From contig NC_087381.1 in assembly GCF_963675165.1 (NCBI RefSeq), positions 7,410,419-7,474,418 on the forward strand: a stretch of DNA of 64,000 bases, in the 5' to 3' direction. This DNA is from Halichondria panicea (lineage: Eukaryota; Porifera; Demospongiae; Suberitida; Halichondriidae). Position 1 is the stretch's first letter. Every line of letters begins with the position of its first letter. Shown here piece by piece: positions 33,453 through 45,306 of the stretch. The translations under genes and the position numbers were made by a program. The notes beneath the pieces were generated by a model. It searched no databases. It saw only the letters and a list, made by a program, of their open reading frames with translations, and was not told the origin of the DNA.

Positions 33453-34859
33453 CAGTGTTGCAAGTTTTATAGCAGTAAGTGACAGGAAACTCTATATACA
33501 TAACCACAAAAATGAAATGAGATGAGCCTGATGGTCTGTAAAGTGGGTGTGTACATATATAATTATTGTGACATTGAACACAGCAGGACAGGAAGCATAA
33601 TAATAATAATTATTGCACAGGATGCAAACAGTGTATGGAGGAGAGCTGTACATTCAAAGACTACTGTTTAGGTCTACACCAGTCCACCAAAAAAACATGT
33701 TAAGTTGAATTATAATAATTATGACCCTATTATAAGGAAATTGTTGTCCCTCCTATAGTGCATGAGGGATTGTATACTATAGCACTGCATGTATATACTG
33801 TATAGCAGGTTATTTTGAAAATATTCTATCGCAATAGATTCATCATCACTATATATTCTGAGCTGTACAAATATTTAAAACGATGGGTAGTTCATATGAC
33901 AAAATTACCCCCTATACGATGACATGCAGTATATTATCACACTGCATGCATGTATATCACAGTGCTTTTATATCAGTGTTGACCCTATAACCCTATGTAA
34001 TGCTTACACTCAAGCATGTTTCACAATAATTATTTATACAGTTAAAACATTCAACCAATCTATATAGCACCCTACCATGCATCCACCCCTCAACCAGAGC
34101 CATAATGATGTGCTGTTGCTTAACAATATCTCTTTGATAGCAAACCCTCAGTTGACACAAGTTCTCATTATCTCCGGTGGTTTATTGGGATTGGGAATTG
34201 TTGTCCGTTCTAGCGGGTAATGTATCTGTACTCAGCACCTTATACGGTGTCCCCTTTTATATAATTATACCCAGTATATAACACAGGCTTCATTTCATGA
34301 TGTATATAATTATGTATATACATGCACATGTAATTATCTATTATTGTTATTTATGACACTTTTGCACCGGCCTATCGATGGCAAGCCCCACCTCCCCCAG
34401 TACGGGCATATAGGTCCTCGGGGCATAGGTGGGGATTTGAAACATACATAATTCACATCGATCTGCATGGGGCAACCTCGATGTCAATAAGTGCAATGAT
34501 CAGCTAGTACCTGGCAATATAGTTATTGCGCAAATCAATAATTGCCCTGCTTCTGATCAAATCCCCACATATAATTATGCCCGTACTGGGGCAGGTTGGG
34601 CTTCCCATTGATAGGTGCATTACACCCTAGCACGTTTCAGTAACTCAGTGTTCTATCATCCATCCCCCCAATGTACCACAGTTAAGTGCTGTTGCTTTTA
34701 ACAACTCTTTCATACCAACCTCAGTTGACACAAGTCTCTACATTGTCTTTTAGACATCTGTAAGTCTCCCCACTTATTGGGGCGAGCGAAGCAAGTCCCT
34801 TCCTAGTGATGGACGTTGCAATTTTGTCTGTGTGTGTGTGTGTGTGTGTCATGGACCGG
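33453..34859. repeat. Segmental duplication, partner 46816-48155
   Basis: Near-identical over about 1.4 kb, in the same orientation, up to ACCGG at the transposon border. It includes an inverted-repeat element (34363-34619) whose left arm is deleted in the partner. No gene was recognised. Confidence 0.8.
34363..34619. mobile_element. Short inverted-repeat element
   Basis: Left TGCACCGGCCTATCGATGG, then AAGCCCCACCT and CAGTACGGGCATA; right is the same inverted (TGCCCGTACTGGGGC, CCCATTGATAGGTGCA). Arms of about 55 bases; no coding capacity. Confidence 0.6.
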
Positions 34860-35045
34860 TGTCATAGGATAGAACCTCCGGGCGACAGTTTCTCCCCCGG
34901 AGCCTGCGGTCTTAGGACAATGCCTCCCCCCCGGTGGTTTCGTCCTAGGACAGAATCCCCGCCCCCAGGATATATCATCCGGGTACATGTACCCTGTCAA
35001 AACCTGTCAAGGCTTTAGTATAATAAGTGTGCGCTTGCATGCGAA

Positions 35046-37965
35046 ATGTATAGACTGTTAGCAATCAGAATGGCTACTCAACAAGAGTATGAGGACATAC
35101 TGCTGTACAAGACTGCTGCCAGCAATGCTGGCCAGAAGAAATACAGAGACGGGCTTTCCACTAATGACAAGAGAAGTATAAGAGACAAAGCTCAAAGATA
35201 TGCTCTGCAGCAACAATGCTTATACCTGCCTGAGAAGGACAGCACTGGCATGCATAGAATGAGAAGAGTTGTGGTGAAGCAAGAGGAGAAAAGCAGGATA
35301 CTAAACATGTGCCACGGTGGACTGGATGGGATGCATTTTGGGAGAGACAAGACCTATGGAAAGGTATATTTATAATCATATCTTATAAAGTATAATTATA
35401 ATCTGTTTCATGCATGTAGGTTGCTCAGGATTTCTACTGGAAAGGCCTACATGCTGACGTCATACAGCTCTGCAAGCACTGCGACAAATGCCAACGAACG
35501 AATCACCAACTGCAGAAGCCCAGAGCAGAACTACACCCCATCCCTGTGACAAAGGTCTGGTAAAGAGTTGGTATTGACTTGGTAGGACCTCTACCTGAAA
35601 CAAGCTCTGGAAACAAGTACATTATCACCCTTTCAGACTATTTCTCTAAGTGGCCTGAGGCTGCCCCACTCCCATCAAAATCAGCAGAAGGTGTAGCAAA
35701 ATTTCTGTTTGACACATTTTGCAGGCATGGGTGGCCAAAAGTGATTCAATCAGACCAAGGAAGAGAGTTTGTCAACGAAATCAACACCCGATTTTTTCAG
35801 TTGACTGACATACAGCACTGCGTATCAAGTGCTTACCACCCACAAACAAATGGCCTTGATGAACACTTCAACCAGACTCTAGTGAACACTCTCAAGAAGG
35901 TAATCGATTCTAGTACTGATGACTGGGATCAGCATCTCTCTGCTGCTCTTTATGCCTATCGCATATCAAAACAGGTAAAATTTTAATTATTATATCATGC
36001 ATGCATATGTTATTTTTTGATTGTAGGCGTCATCAAAGTACACACCCTTTTTCCTAATGTTCAATCGCCACCCGCGGAAAGCTGTTACTTTTGATATGGA
36101 TCAACGAGATGGTGCCGACGCTATAGAAGATAGAGGAGATGCTGACCAATTAAGTGGAGAGGAGACTGAAAATGAAGAAGACGGAGAAGACATGGATGGA
36201 ATTCTCCAAAGGTTGATGGAAATTCGTGACCGCTGTCACCTCAATGCCAAGGAGAACATTGCTGCTGCACAGCAAAAACAGAAGCAGCAGTATGACAACA
36301 AGCATAACTCTTTGAAGGTATTATTTTATATAGCAAACTTTAGCTTATTTTTTTCCATTTTTGTCGTAGAGTTATCCAGTTGGCAGCAGTGTCATGCTAA
36401 AGAATATGGCCAATTCTCATCGAATGGGAGGGAAAATGGACTGCACCTGGAAAGGTCCATATATTGTCCATAAGATCCTTGACAAGGGTAGATACGAGTT
36501 GCAGTCTGGGAGCGGCAAAGTATTGAAAAAGTGTTACAATGGGGTACTGCTAAAGGAATACTACTCTCCAGGTAAAGTGTGGCTAGCAATAACCTCCTTC
36601 TGTCGTGTTCCTTGCTATATAATTATGCTTAAAACATTTTACAGAAACCAACGATGAAGAAAACACTCTTCCTGGCTCTGAAGACAACCACTCTTCTCCA
36701 GTCAAATCACCTCCTAAGAATAAACGAATGCCTGACGTACCCTCTCAAAATCCTGACCTACCCTCTCAAAAGCCTGACCTACCCTCTCAAAAGCCTGATA
36801 TACCCTCTCAAAAGCCTGATGTACCCTCTCAAAAGCCTGATATACCCTTTCAAAAGCCTGATGTACCCTTTCAAAAGCCTGACCTACCCTCTCAAAAGCC
36901 TGATGTACCCTCTCAAAAGCCTGATGTACCCTCTCAAAAACCTGACCTACCCTCTCAAAAGCCTGACCTACCCTCTCAAAAGCAAGATAAGCGTGATAAG
37001 CGTCCTCTTGACACAAAAGATCCTTGCAAGTCACCTCCTAGGAAGAAACAAAAGAGTCAGGTAATAATATATAATTATCATAACATGTCTATTTTCTTGG
37101 TAGAATATTCTGTATAAGCTGTGTATATATCTTGTACAATTCTTAGACTTCTGTGTATATGATTATAGGGAACGATGTGGCTGAAGACCCTAGATCTAAA
37201 CCTCTTTGACAAACAAGTGTGTTGAGTGCAATAGGTGGTATGCTCTCCGACAAGCATATATGCGTGCAGCCCACCAGTTATTATCGATGCAATTCCTTAA
37301 GTTTGAAGGCTGCTATAATACTCTCTTGGCCCAATTAAAGGCATTTCCACCAGTTTCCAATAATCAAGGCCCAGGTAAGACAACGTTTATGTAATTATGA
37401 TAACTTTACTTGTACACGTGCAGCTGTGCAAATCTTCTTTGTTGAAGAACGACAGCACTGGATTGCCACTTCTCTGTTTAAGGGTGAACTGTATTTGTAC
37501 GACAGCTGCTTCAATGGAACGCTTTCCCCAAGTACTGAGCTCCAGATAGCACAAGTGTATAGCCCATTAATTCAATGCAATGGGCTGTTGATTTCTGTGG
37601 TGGCTCTCCAGCAGCAAGAGGGTGCTAACAACTGCGGACTATTTAGTATTGCTGCTGCATATCACGCTGCTATGAACGATAATGTGGATTCTCTAGTGTT
37701 TGATGAGGCCAAAATGAGAGCACATCTCATTAAGTGCTTTGAGAAGGGCAAACTCTCACGGTTCCCTCGCACAAAGAAAGTGATGCCCAAAAGACCAACA
37801 CCACAAACCATTGCCATTACAATATACTGCATGTGCAAGAGACCGGACTCTTTTGAGGATATGGTCATGTGTGACAAATGTAGTGAGTGGTATCACTATC
37901 GCTGTGCCAAAATTCGCAAAGAACCAATAGGTAATTGGTTTTGTTCTGGTTGCATCACTTTATGA
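35046..37965 (+). pseudogene. Ginger-like transposase 1: integrase, Ulp1 protease, PHD finger
   Basis: Exons are 35046-35363, 35420-35974, 36027-36317, 36370-36571, 36645-37060, 37169-37374 and 37424-37965. The order is an H2C2-type finger (HFGRDKTYGK, CKHCDKCQ), a DDE core (LSDYFSKWPEA, SDQGREF, and E of NGLDEHFNQ exactly 35 residues later), GPY/F (WKGPYIV), and twelve 7-residue repeats of the PSQKPDL type. A Ulp1-type protease follows, with RQHWIA, YLYDS and QQQEGANNCGLF giving His, Asp, Gln and Cys. A C-terminal PHD finger closes it (YCMCKRPD, MCDKCSEWYH, CSGC). It is inactivated by a TAA at 35561-35563, where the relative has a His codon, and by frameshifting in exon 37169-37374. Introns in a transposase fit a DNA transposon, not a retroelement. 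Confidence 0.75.
36728..36981 (+). repeat. 21-bp tandem repeat coding PSQKPD[LVI]
   Basis: Twelve units of CCTGACCTACCCTCTCAAAAG with single changes, in frame, forming the linker between integrase and protease. Confidence 0.85.
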
Positions 37966-38262
37966 TTTGTGCACTTTTGGTTATATTTATTGTACTTCTT
38001 TCTCTTGCATTGTTGTATATATTGAGTATTGAGATCTATAACATAATAGATACAGCATCTATTGCATCTAGTTAGGCTTTGTCTATGGCTGTTTACTTCG
38101 TAGCCTAGACTAGTCCTCTCAGATTACCTGTGGACTGACTTTCACCTGCACCGCAGAATGGGGGAGCTCTGGTCCTGGGGTAGGAGCTTTTGTCCTAGGA
38201 CAGAAACTCCGGGGGGAGGATTTATCCTAAGGACGGAACCCCCCCCGGGATATACCAAATGA

Positions 38263-38677
38263 TGCGGAATTTCTTAGGCAAAAAGATGATATACATTCTT
38301 AGTCTTGAATATTAATGGTTAGAAAGTTACAGTTTTAACTAACAGCAGCCAGTTTCTAAAAGTGGGGAATATCTGCATTTTTTTATTAACTCAATCTCAG
38401 AAGCCATAAAATTAATTATTGTTTACAAACCCAAAATTTTTTCTGAGATACCATTCTTCCTCATACATTACCAAGTTTCGTGCAATTCTGAAGACGTCAC
38501 ATTTTGAATTGATATGGAATGACCCAAAAAAGAGATAGCTAAGTGCTGATTTTTGGCTCAAAAAGTAATTCACTCGAAATGAAACAGGTACATTAATATA
38601 ATTATGTACTCTCAGATTACGATATGAATGGTACCACTGCCCAGCCCAAAACAGACCACTATACCTGCACAATATCA

Positions 38678-38722
<45 letters not shown>

Positions 38723-38838
38723 CTAGTTTACCTGCAACACTGCACATTGTATGATTGCAACACTAGCTTGTTTGATTCAGTGACTATCTCCTGGCACACC
38801 TTAATTCCTGCAACAATAAGAGGTGCATGCTGGCAAAT
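38263..38838. repeat. Half of a foldback element, then shared 3' flank
   Basis: 38263-38530 equals the right half of the foldback at 53117-54182; the left half is missing here. An (AC)n run lies at 38684-38719. No gene seen. Confidence 0.6.
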
Positions 38839-39306
38839 GAAAAACACCTTGAAATCTGTGCATGCCTGGGGCTGTATGTTTATCGTAACAACTGTTGACC
38901 AATGAGATCAATTTGTGGTAATGTGTAAGTGTGGTATAAAGATACTGCACGCACGCCCATGATCTAACCATTACTTATTATAGTCAAATCTATGGTCCAT
39001 GGTTACTGTAAATAACGGCTTAGATACTGTTTTAGGATTACATCACGGCCGGGATACTAAAACAAGCCCTTTTGGGCTTCCAAATCACGTAGAAACTTCT
39101 TATTATAGAACACTAATTTGTCATGCACAGAAGTGATCAACACAGATCACATAACAATTAAGACTAGTAGTCAAACTTCTCTCTTACAAAACACACACAC
39201 ACAAATTAACACACAAAAAGGAATAGCTACTAAACTATATAATTATTAGTATAATAGTAGGATAAAGTATCTTTATATCTACACTATACATTAACTGTTA
39301 GTTGTG

Positions 39307-40420
39307 TTAGTTCAAAGTAACACTCTCACCGGACCCAGTAACCACGGAGTTGCATCTTCCCTCGTTAAAGTGAGTAAAAGCAAAATCAGTACCATAGGCT
39401 GTGTCCACGATATAGTCTGCATACGTGCCCTCAATCACAGGGTCGTTAGGACTAACAACCTCGTGCACGGACCCAGCTTGTTGATTCCCAGCATAGAGGC
39501 AATATTCCTGTCGGTATTCCCAGGTGAGACGGTACAGCCAAGCAGTGAATTCGCGCCTCTCATTGGGATGTTGAATCGTAACTTGGTAAAGATTGTCAGT
39601 GGATGCGGATGATCGAATGGAACCTGTGAATGGCTCCACGAGGATTGGGATGTTCCAAAACTGGCCTGTAGTGTAGTAGAAGAGTCAATTTAGGCAATGC
39701 ATGGTAAACATAATTATTTATAATACTGCATGTTGTATTATAATTATAGCCTTAGATAAGATAGAAGGGTCATTATAACTGGGAATTAATATTATTGTCA
39801 CACATAGAACTCACCAATTATTCCGTGTGATGATTCTCGTAGATTAAAACCTCTTGCTATCACGAACTTAATCATGTCAGCTTGAAACGTCAGCTCTGCT
39901 CCATTGTTGTCAGTACGGAATGTGCTCCAGAATGTACTCTGACGACAGAATACCCACATCACCAGATTGACATCTTCGCAATTTGGGACCATGATACGAA
40001 CGCGATTAGTATACCTTCGAATGCTGATCCCATTTGCCTGATACATATCAGCAATATTTGCTCCATCAACACTTGCAGTGCACACACCACCTTCGTTCAG
40101 GGCAACTCCAATGTTCCTACACCCTCCTACATTATCTGTGGCTCGCACGTGAATATTATCGATGATATTTATGTCTTCTCGTGGTTCGTTGGGTTGTACT
40201 AGCTCGTAATGTGCATTCACGCTAATGCATTCATCACTCACAAGGTTAACGAAAGCATCTCTGCGACCGTGAAGCTCATAGCATAGATTTATGATATCGT
40301 TGGGGCCTATATTATTGTTGATGCTGGCTTCAAAGAAAGATGTCTTGTCAGCAATGTTGAGAGGTACAGTCATAAGGGGATCTCCAATAGCCGTATCATT
40401 CACAATCACAAAATCACCAA
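39307..40420 (-). CDS. Gene 3 ITIH-like module D
   Basis: Open exons 39815-40420 and 39307-39665 with VIVNDTAIGDPLMTVPL, NLVSDECISVN, RVRIMVPNC, HGIIG|QFW and VIEGTYADYIV. The tail reads on past the position where modules C and E stop, to CNSVVTGSGESVTLN, because the local sequence was altered. It is nearly identical to modules C and E. Confidence 0.65.
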
Positions 40421-40908
40421 CTGAAGAACAAAAACAACAATTTATGACCAGCTATCTAATGTGCCTGTACAGCTATCTAATGTGCCTGTACATCAATCAT
40501 ACTAACAGTGCATGATGCATTCTCCAAGCTTTGGACTAGTTATACAACTGTGAGACTATAATTATTAAAATTATGACATACTAGTATCGAGTATAATTAC
40601 AATCATAATTATGGCTCTATCCTGTATAAACCTTAGCCTATGTATAAGCAGGCCACTCTATAGATCTATAATGAAGACAAGTTCACAAGTCCCATGCACT
40701 TTCCGGAAATGCATAGTATGTGTTTGGACCTGTGTTAGCAGGTGACCTTAGCTCTATATATAATGCAGTCGGGTCTCGACCAGTGTTAGCCATACCATCT
40801 TTATATGTACATGTACTGTTTGAACAATATCAACTTCGGCTAATAATTATCATGAACAAATATGATTGATAGTTGGAGTCTGCTCAAGGGTGACTACAGT
40901 TTGCTCAC

Positions 40909-42024
40909 CGCACATCCCAGCTGATCCAGTCCAATTTCCCATGAATTCTCCACAAATGACAGGTGTTTGAGAAACGCCAATACATGTCCGAACTCTTGAT
41001 CCTGTTAGTACAAATCCTTCTCGGCACGTTTGATTAGCCGTGGTACCATCTTGTATTTGGGGTTCATCAGAATAAACTACCTCTCCATTTATTATCTCCA
41101 GGATCTCACAGGTAATTCCTATATAATCAGAGAACAATCAAGTAATACAGAAATAGTACACAATGTCTTTCAGTTACAGTGATTATCAACATTATAAAGT
41201 TAAATGCTGTGCACTCTGTCTATTAAAAAGTGCTGTAGATAGTTGATCTGCAATTATGTACCAACTTTTCACTGATTTCAGTGTGTATATATTATATATA
41301 TACTCCAGTAAGTGGAACTTTTTATAACTCTCAGGCTATCATTTATACACACTTCTCTTTAATAATTATAGGCAAAGCCCTTGTCATATATAGCCTGTTT
41401 CTTACTTCCACACGGCTCTGGTGCAGCTCCAGACCATGTGCCTGAAGGCTGACACTCCCTCAACGTAGCACCAGCTGGGAGACAATAACCCTCGGGTGCA
41501 TTGCACTGATAAACAGCCTCGGTACCCACGGGGAAAGTTAGGAGAGGCCCCGAAGAGTATGTGATCATTCCATTTGGAAACATGGGAAGCGGAGGACACC
41601 CAATTGCTGTTAGGGAAAGAATAGTAAAGAATACTTGATACACAGCATCATTGCTAAGCCTAACAGAGAAATGTATATATTTCAAATAATTTGTTTTGTA
41701 AAATTAATGTATCCTGACAATTCACAACACTATAATTATAACTCTGACTCTACTGTAACAATGATCATGCACTTATTCACCAGTAATTATTTGCTTTCCC
41801 GATCATAAAAATAAAAATAATCTTACGTTGGCACACAGGAGGCTGGCCAGACCATATCCCTCCGGCTAAACACAGTTGACTCTCAGATCCAACCAGTATG
41901 AAACCAGCGTTACAGGTATATAAAGCCAGTGTTCCCTGATCAAAATAAGCAGCAGAACTAGGAGTAAAAGTAGGACCATATGTAAGAACTCCGTTTGGAA
42001 TGGGTTGCAGTGCTGGACATCGCG
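40909..42024 (-). CDS. Gene 3 CCP exons next to module D
   Basis: 41827-42024 (ARCPALQPIPNGVLTYGP, LYTCNAGFILVG, WSGQPPVCQR), 41406-41606 (GCPPLPMFPNGMITYSSG, VYQCNAPEGYC, WSGAAPEPCG) and 40909-41118 (ITCEILEIINGEVVY, NQTCREGFVLTG, NWTGSAGMCG). The last two correspond to 57103-57303 and 56611-56820 of gene 4. Confidence 0.75.
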
Positions 42025-42276
42025 CTGTAAAGGAGTTGTGTATAAATATGGTGAAATTATACACATAAAGAATTGTGCAACACGAGTTGATACCTTAACA
42101 CAAATTGTGGCGAGAATATAGCATGAACAACGATCGGCTAGCACATTGCAAACTTCACAGACGCATAAAATGCAAAGCATGCGCAAGTACAGGCAGAGAT
42201 AATAAAAATGTTACGTTTCATGCACGCTTGGCACATGCATGCATTTTAAAATTAACTTTCTCAGAGCCTAACGTAC

Positions 42277-42444
42277 CGAGGCACACAGGAGGCAGGCGAT
42301 TTCATCTCCCTCCGAGTACACACTCTCGAGTCTCAAATCCGGACAGACGGTAACCATCATTACAGGTGTGAGTAGCAATTGTACCCACATCAAAATCAAC
42401 AGTCATATCAGGACCATATGTAATAGATCCGTTTGAAATAGCAA
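42277..42444 (-). pseudogene. Truncated CCP exon at an inversion edge
   Basis: The 3' part of a CCP (NGSITYGPD onward) with TGA where its copy has TGG (GGRWNR). Its 5' part is cut off at about 42444, where inverted DNA begins. Confidence 0.65.
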
Positions 42445-43340
42445 GTATTTTTTGAGGATGCACAATTTTCGAATATATGGTTGTGAATGTTGAGAGAGAG
42501 CATCACTTCCAAATCTTTGACCAGGCTTACCAGATAATTATACTGAAAACCCGACAACCACCGGGACTGGAAGTGGGCGTGGCAGCACATTTTGGTGCAC
42601 TAATGCGCATTTCTATCAGTTACAAATTGGTGACTATAATTATGCCTGTCATGCGTTAATTAATACCTAGTAATTATTATTGTGAATATCGATGGGGGCG
42701 GCATCGTTTATTGGTGGTCGTTTCCTTGCTCAAGCCAGCAAAAAAACCAGTGTACGTGCAATTTCCACTCTCTCTTGTTTTATCTGTTCATGTTTGCGGT
42801 ATAAGGGTTAATTGGGATATTGGTGTTGCTTTGTGCGTTTGAGTGGATTATACACTTGCTACCTTCCCCAAAATCCTCTTGTTGTATGTTATCTGCGTGT
42901 GTTGCCCAATCTTTTCTGCAAAATTATTCTCCTTCATACATAGATTATTCTCCTTTACAGTGGAGGTATGTCCACCACTATCCATTTCAAACGGATCTAT
43001 TACATATGGTCCTGATATGACTGCTGATTTTGATGTGGGTACAATTGCTACTTACACCTGTAATGATGGTTACCGTCTGTCCGGATTTGAGACTCGAGAG
43101 TGTGTACTCGGAGGGAGATGGAATCGCCTGCCTCCTGTGTGCATCGGTACGTTAGGCTCTGAGAAAGTTAATTTTATAAAATGCATGCATGTGCCAAGCG
43201 TGCATGAAATGTAACATTTTTATTATCTCTGCCTGTACTTGCGCATGCTTTGCATTTTATGCGTCTGTGAAGTTTGCAATTTTTCCCATGTTTCCAAATG
43301 GTGTTGTAATGGCATTGCTCCGCATGAGCTCTGCTTTCAG
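42440..43340 (+). other. Inverted segment within the gene 3 unit
   Basis: Relative to gene 2's unit (28.4-29.85 kb) this piece is reversed. The blocks at 42690-42960 and 42450-42620 match the reverse complement of 28617-28890 and 29690-29830. On both sides colinear order resumes. Part of the CCP exon and its intron is present twice in opposite directions (42105-42444 and 42995-43270). Confidence 0.7.
42961..43146 (+). pseudogene. Intact-looking CCP exon on the wrong strand
   Basis: A full CCP with both splice sites (VEVCPPLSISNGSITYGPD, TYTCNDGYRLS, WNRLPPVCI), but on the plus strand inside a minus-strand gene. It lies in the inverted segment and cannot join gene 3's transcript. Confidence 0.75.
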
Positions 43341-45306
43341 CTTTTTTCACACCCCTGAGTTTATACACCATACATAGCTTTATCTTAAATCGATTGAACT
43401 ATCGTGCCCTAGACAAACTAGCTTGAGAGAAGAGATCCAGGAGTTAAAATCATGTGGCTCTATTTATAGAAACTGAGTCTGCATGAGCAAACGACTAGCG
43501 TTTGGCCCCACTGTTAGTGCTAGGGCTTACTAATCTCTAGCTCTGTTGGAGACTGTTCTACCACATTTCTAATTCGCTTCTACCATAAAGCCACATAGCT
43601 GTCACACGTGAGCAAACACTATCATGTGCAACGATATCCTCATTAGCGACCTAATGAGACCTGTCGTATCTTCTTCGGCATTGTGTAGGGATTCACTTCA
43701 CTTGTCCTGATGATATCACATGCGCACCTGCGATTATCAAATCCATAACTTTCGACGTTGTAACAATAATGATAACTTTCTGAGAGCCTAATAAATCTTA
43801 CGTACCGAAGCATACAGGATAGTATGATTGGAACAGCTCTTTATAGCACAAGGGAGATGTCCGGAATAGTTAGAACAAGCAGGTATGCCAGCTGCGTGTG
43901 AACTAGCTAGATTAAATAGTAGCACGTACAGTGTGTGTCTGAATAGTTGCAATAATATAGCTATCTAAACTATAACTAATCCTCAAAGCTATCTAACAAA
44001 ATTCTTTATAGTTATGAAGCTACATATTTTCACAGGTAGATTTGTTTGCATTTTCACTGTTTAGTTTGTTTTGCTGGTATTATAAATTTTGCTATCCTGC
44101 TCAAGCTTATATTGTTTCTAAGTACTTGCAAATGGTTTTAATGAGATTCATTGCATTTTCCAATTATCTGAAAGTACATATTCTAGGGGCGTAGCCAGGA
44201 TTTGGGAGAGGGGGGTGCTGAATGAATGGATGTTACGAATTACCAGTGTCTCTATGGAGATGCACCAGAGATTACCTATCTCAGATTCTGTATCTATATC
44301 AGGTTCAGCTTGTGAATCAGCAGGACAGGGTGGCAAGCCACTTGCAGATCAGCTACAGTGTAAAGAGTGACATGGTGATAGCTAGCTAAACAGTCTGCAA
44401 CTCTGTGGGGGACCTGGTTTTGCTCTGCACATGTGCACTGGAATTAATATTTGGAGGTGGAGCTTACTGGAGGTGGAGCTGAACTAGCATGGAGGTGGAG
44501 TTTCGAGTTGAATCACGCTAGTTCTGCTAACTAGCTAGTTTAATAGTAACAGGAACTTGTGGAGCAGATTCTGAGGCAAGAGGGGGGTGCTGGAGCACCC
44601 TCTGCACCCTTCTGGCTACGCCACTGCATTCTTGCGATTTTACTCTCATTCGCAGAAATAGCAGAAATTAATACTCGCAAAAATATATTACAGTAACTGT
44701 GAAACTCTTGCTATAGCTACATGTATGAAGCTACGTTGCTTGGAATGTATCAAAATTATTGTCCGGATATTAGTAGAACAAAATATAATATTAAAGCAAC
44801 AGAATGTCCCCTGTATTAAAACAACGAAAATTTCCGAGAAAAGTTTCTGGGATATTCTAATTAGAAGCTTGTGATAAAAATTAGAGGACAATTAATAGTA
44901 TGGCTAAGAGTGAAATATGGGATTAATAGCACGAGTAGCCATACTATTGATTGTTAATCATTGGTGATGCAGTTTTAAGGACATTTTTAGCTGCAGTTTC
45001 AGTAAATAAAATAGCCGCGGAACGTGCGATCATCAAGGCAGTAATTGCACATCGTAATGACGACGTGCAATTACTGATACGCGATTAATCACTGTACGAA
45101 TCACAGTGAATAATAAGACAACATGCGATTATACCTTAAATCCCTTTGTTCTACAAAAATATCCAGTCCTCTATAATAATAATATAGCTCATTTATGAGT
45201 GCCCTGCCGATATGACAGTGTATGACAAGGTGCTTCATCAGTATAATAATTATTATGATCTTAAACTATGCACAACCATATTATTTATAGGTAATTGACA
45301 ACTTAC
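43341..45306. other. Gene 3 intron with transposon debris
   Basis: 43340-43800 matches 29909-30420 of gene 2's intron. A decayed AATTTATCGGACA-family element (about 43838-44890) follows and is split by the TIR element 44185-44627. No exon recognised. Confidence 0.5.
44185..44627. mobile_element. TIR element, CAGTGGCGTA family
   Basis: Left AGGGGCGTAGCCAGGATTTG, right CTGGCTACGCCACTGC. The target duplication ATTCT lies at 44180-44184 and 44628-44632. It is nested in an older TIR element. Confidence 0.7.

Larger units (their letters stand above)
34860..38262 (+). mobile_element. Ginger-like DNA transposon 1 (inactivated, 3' end lost)
   Basis: Begins TGTCATAGGATAG right after CCGG. Both ends carry GTCCTAGGACAGAA-type subterminal repeats and C- or G-runs. 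The encoded protein (35046-37965) is integrase, proline-rich repeat, Ulp1-type protease, PHD. There is no reverse transcriptase, gag or LTR. The expected ...TGACA right end is missing. Element sequence stops at GGGATAT and joins ACCAAATGATGCG, which belongs to a foldback element (compare 53905), so a deletion removed the right end. Confidence 0.7.

Noticed and set aside
34860-38262. Gypsy-type LTR retrotransposon
   Set aside because: The integrase resembles Gypsy, but there is no reverse transcriptase, RNase H, gag or LTR. The coding region has introns, and the intact relative has short TIRs with a 4-bp duplication.
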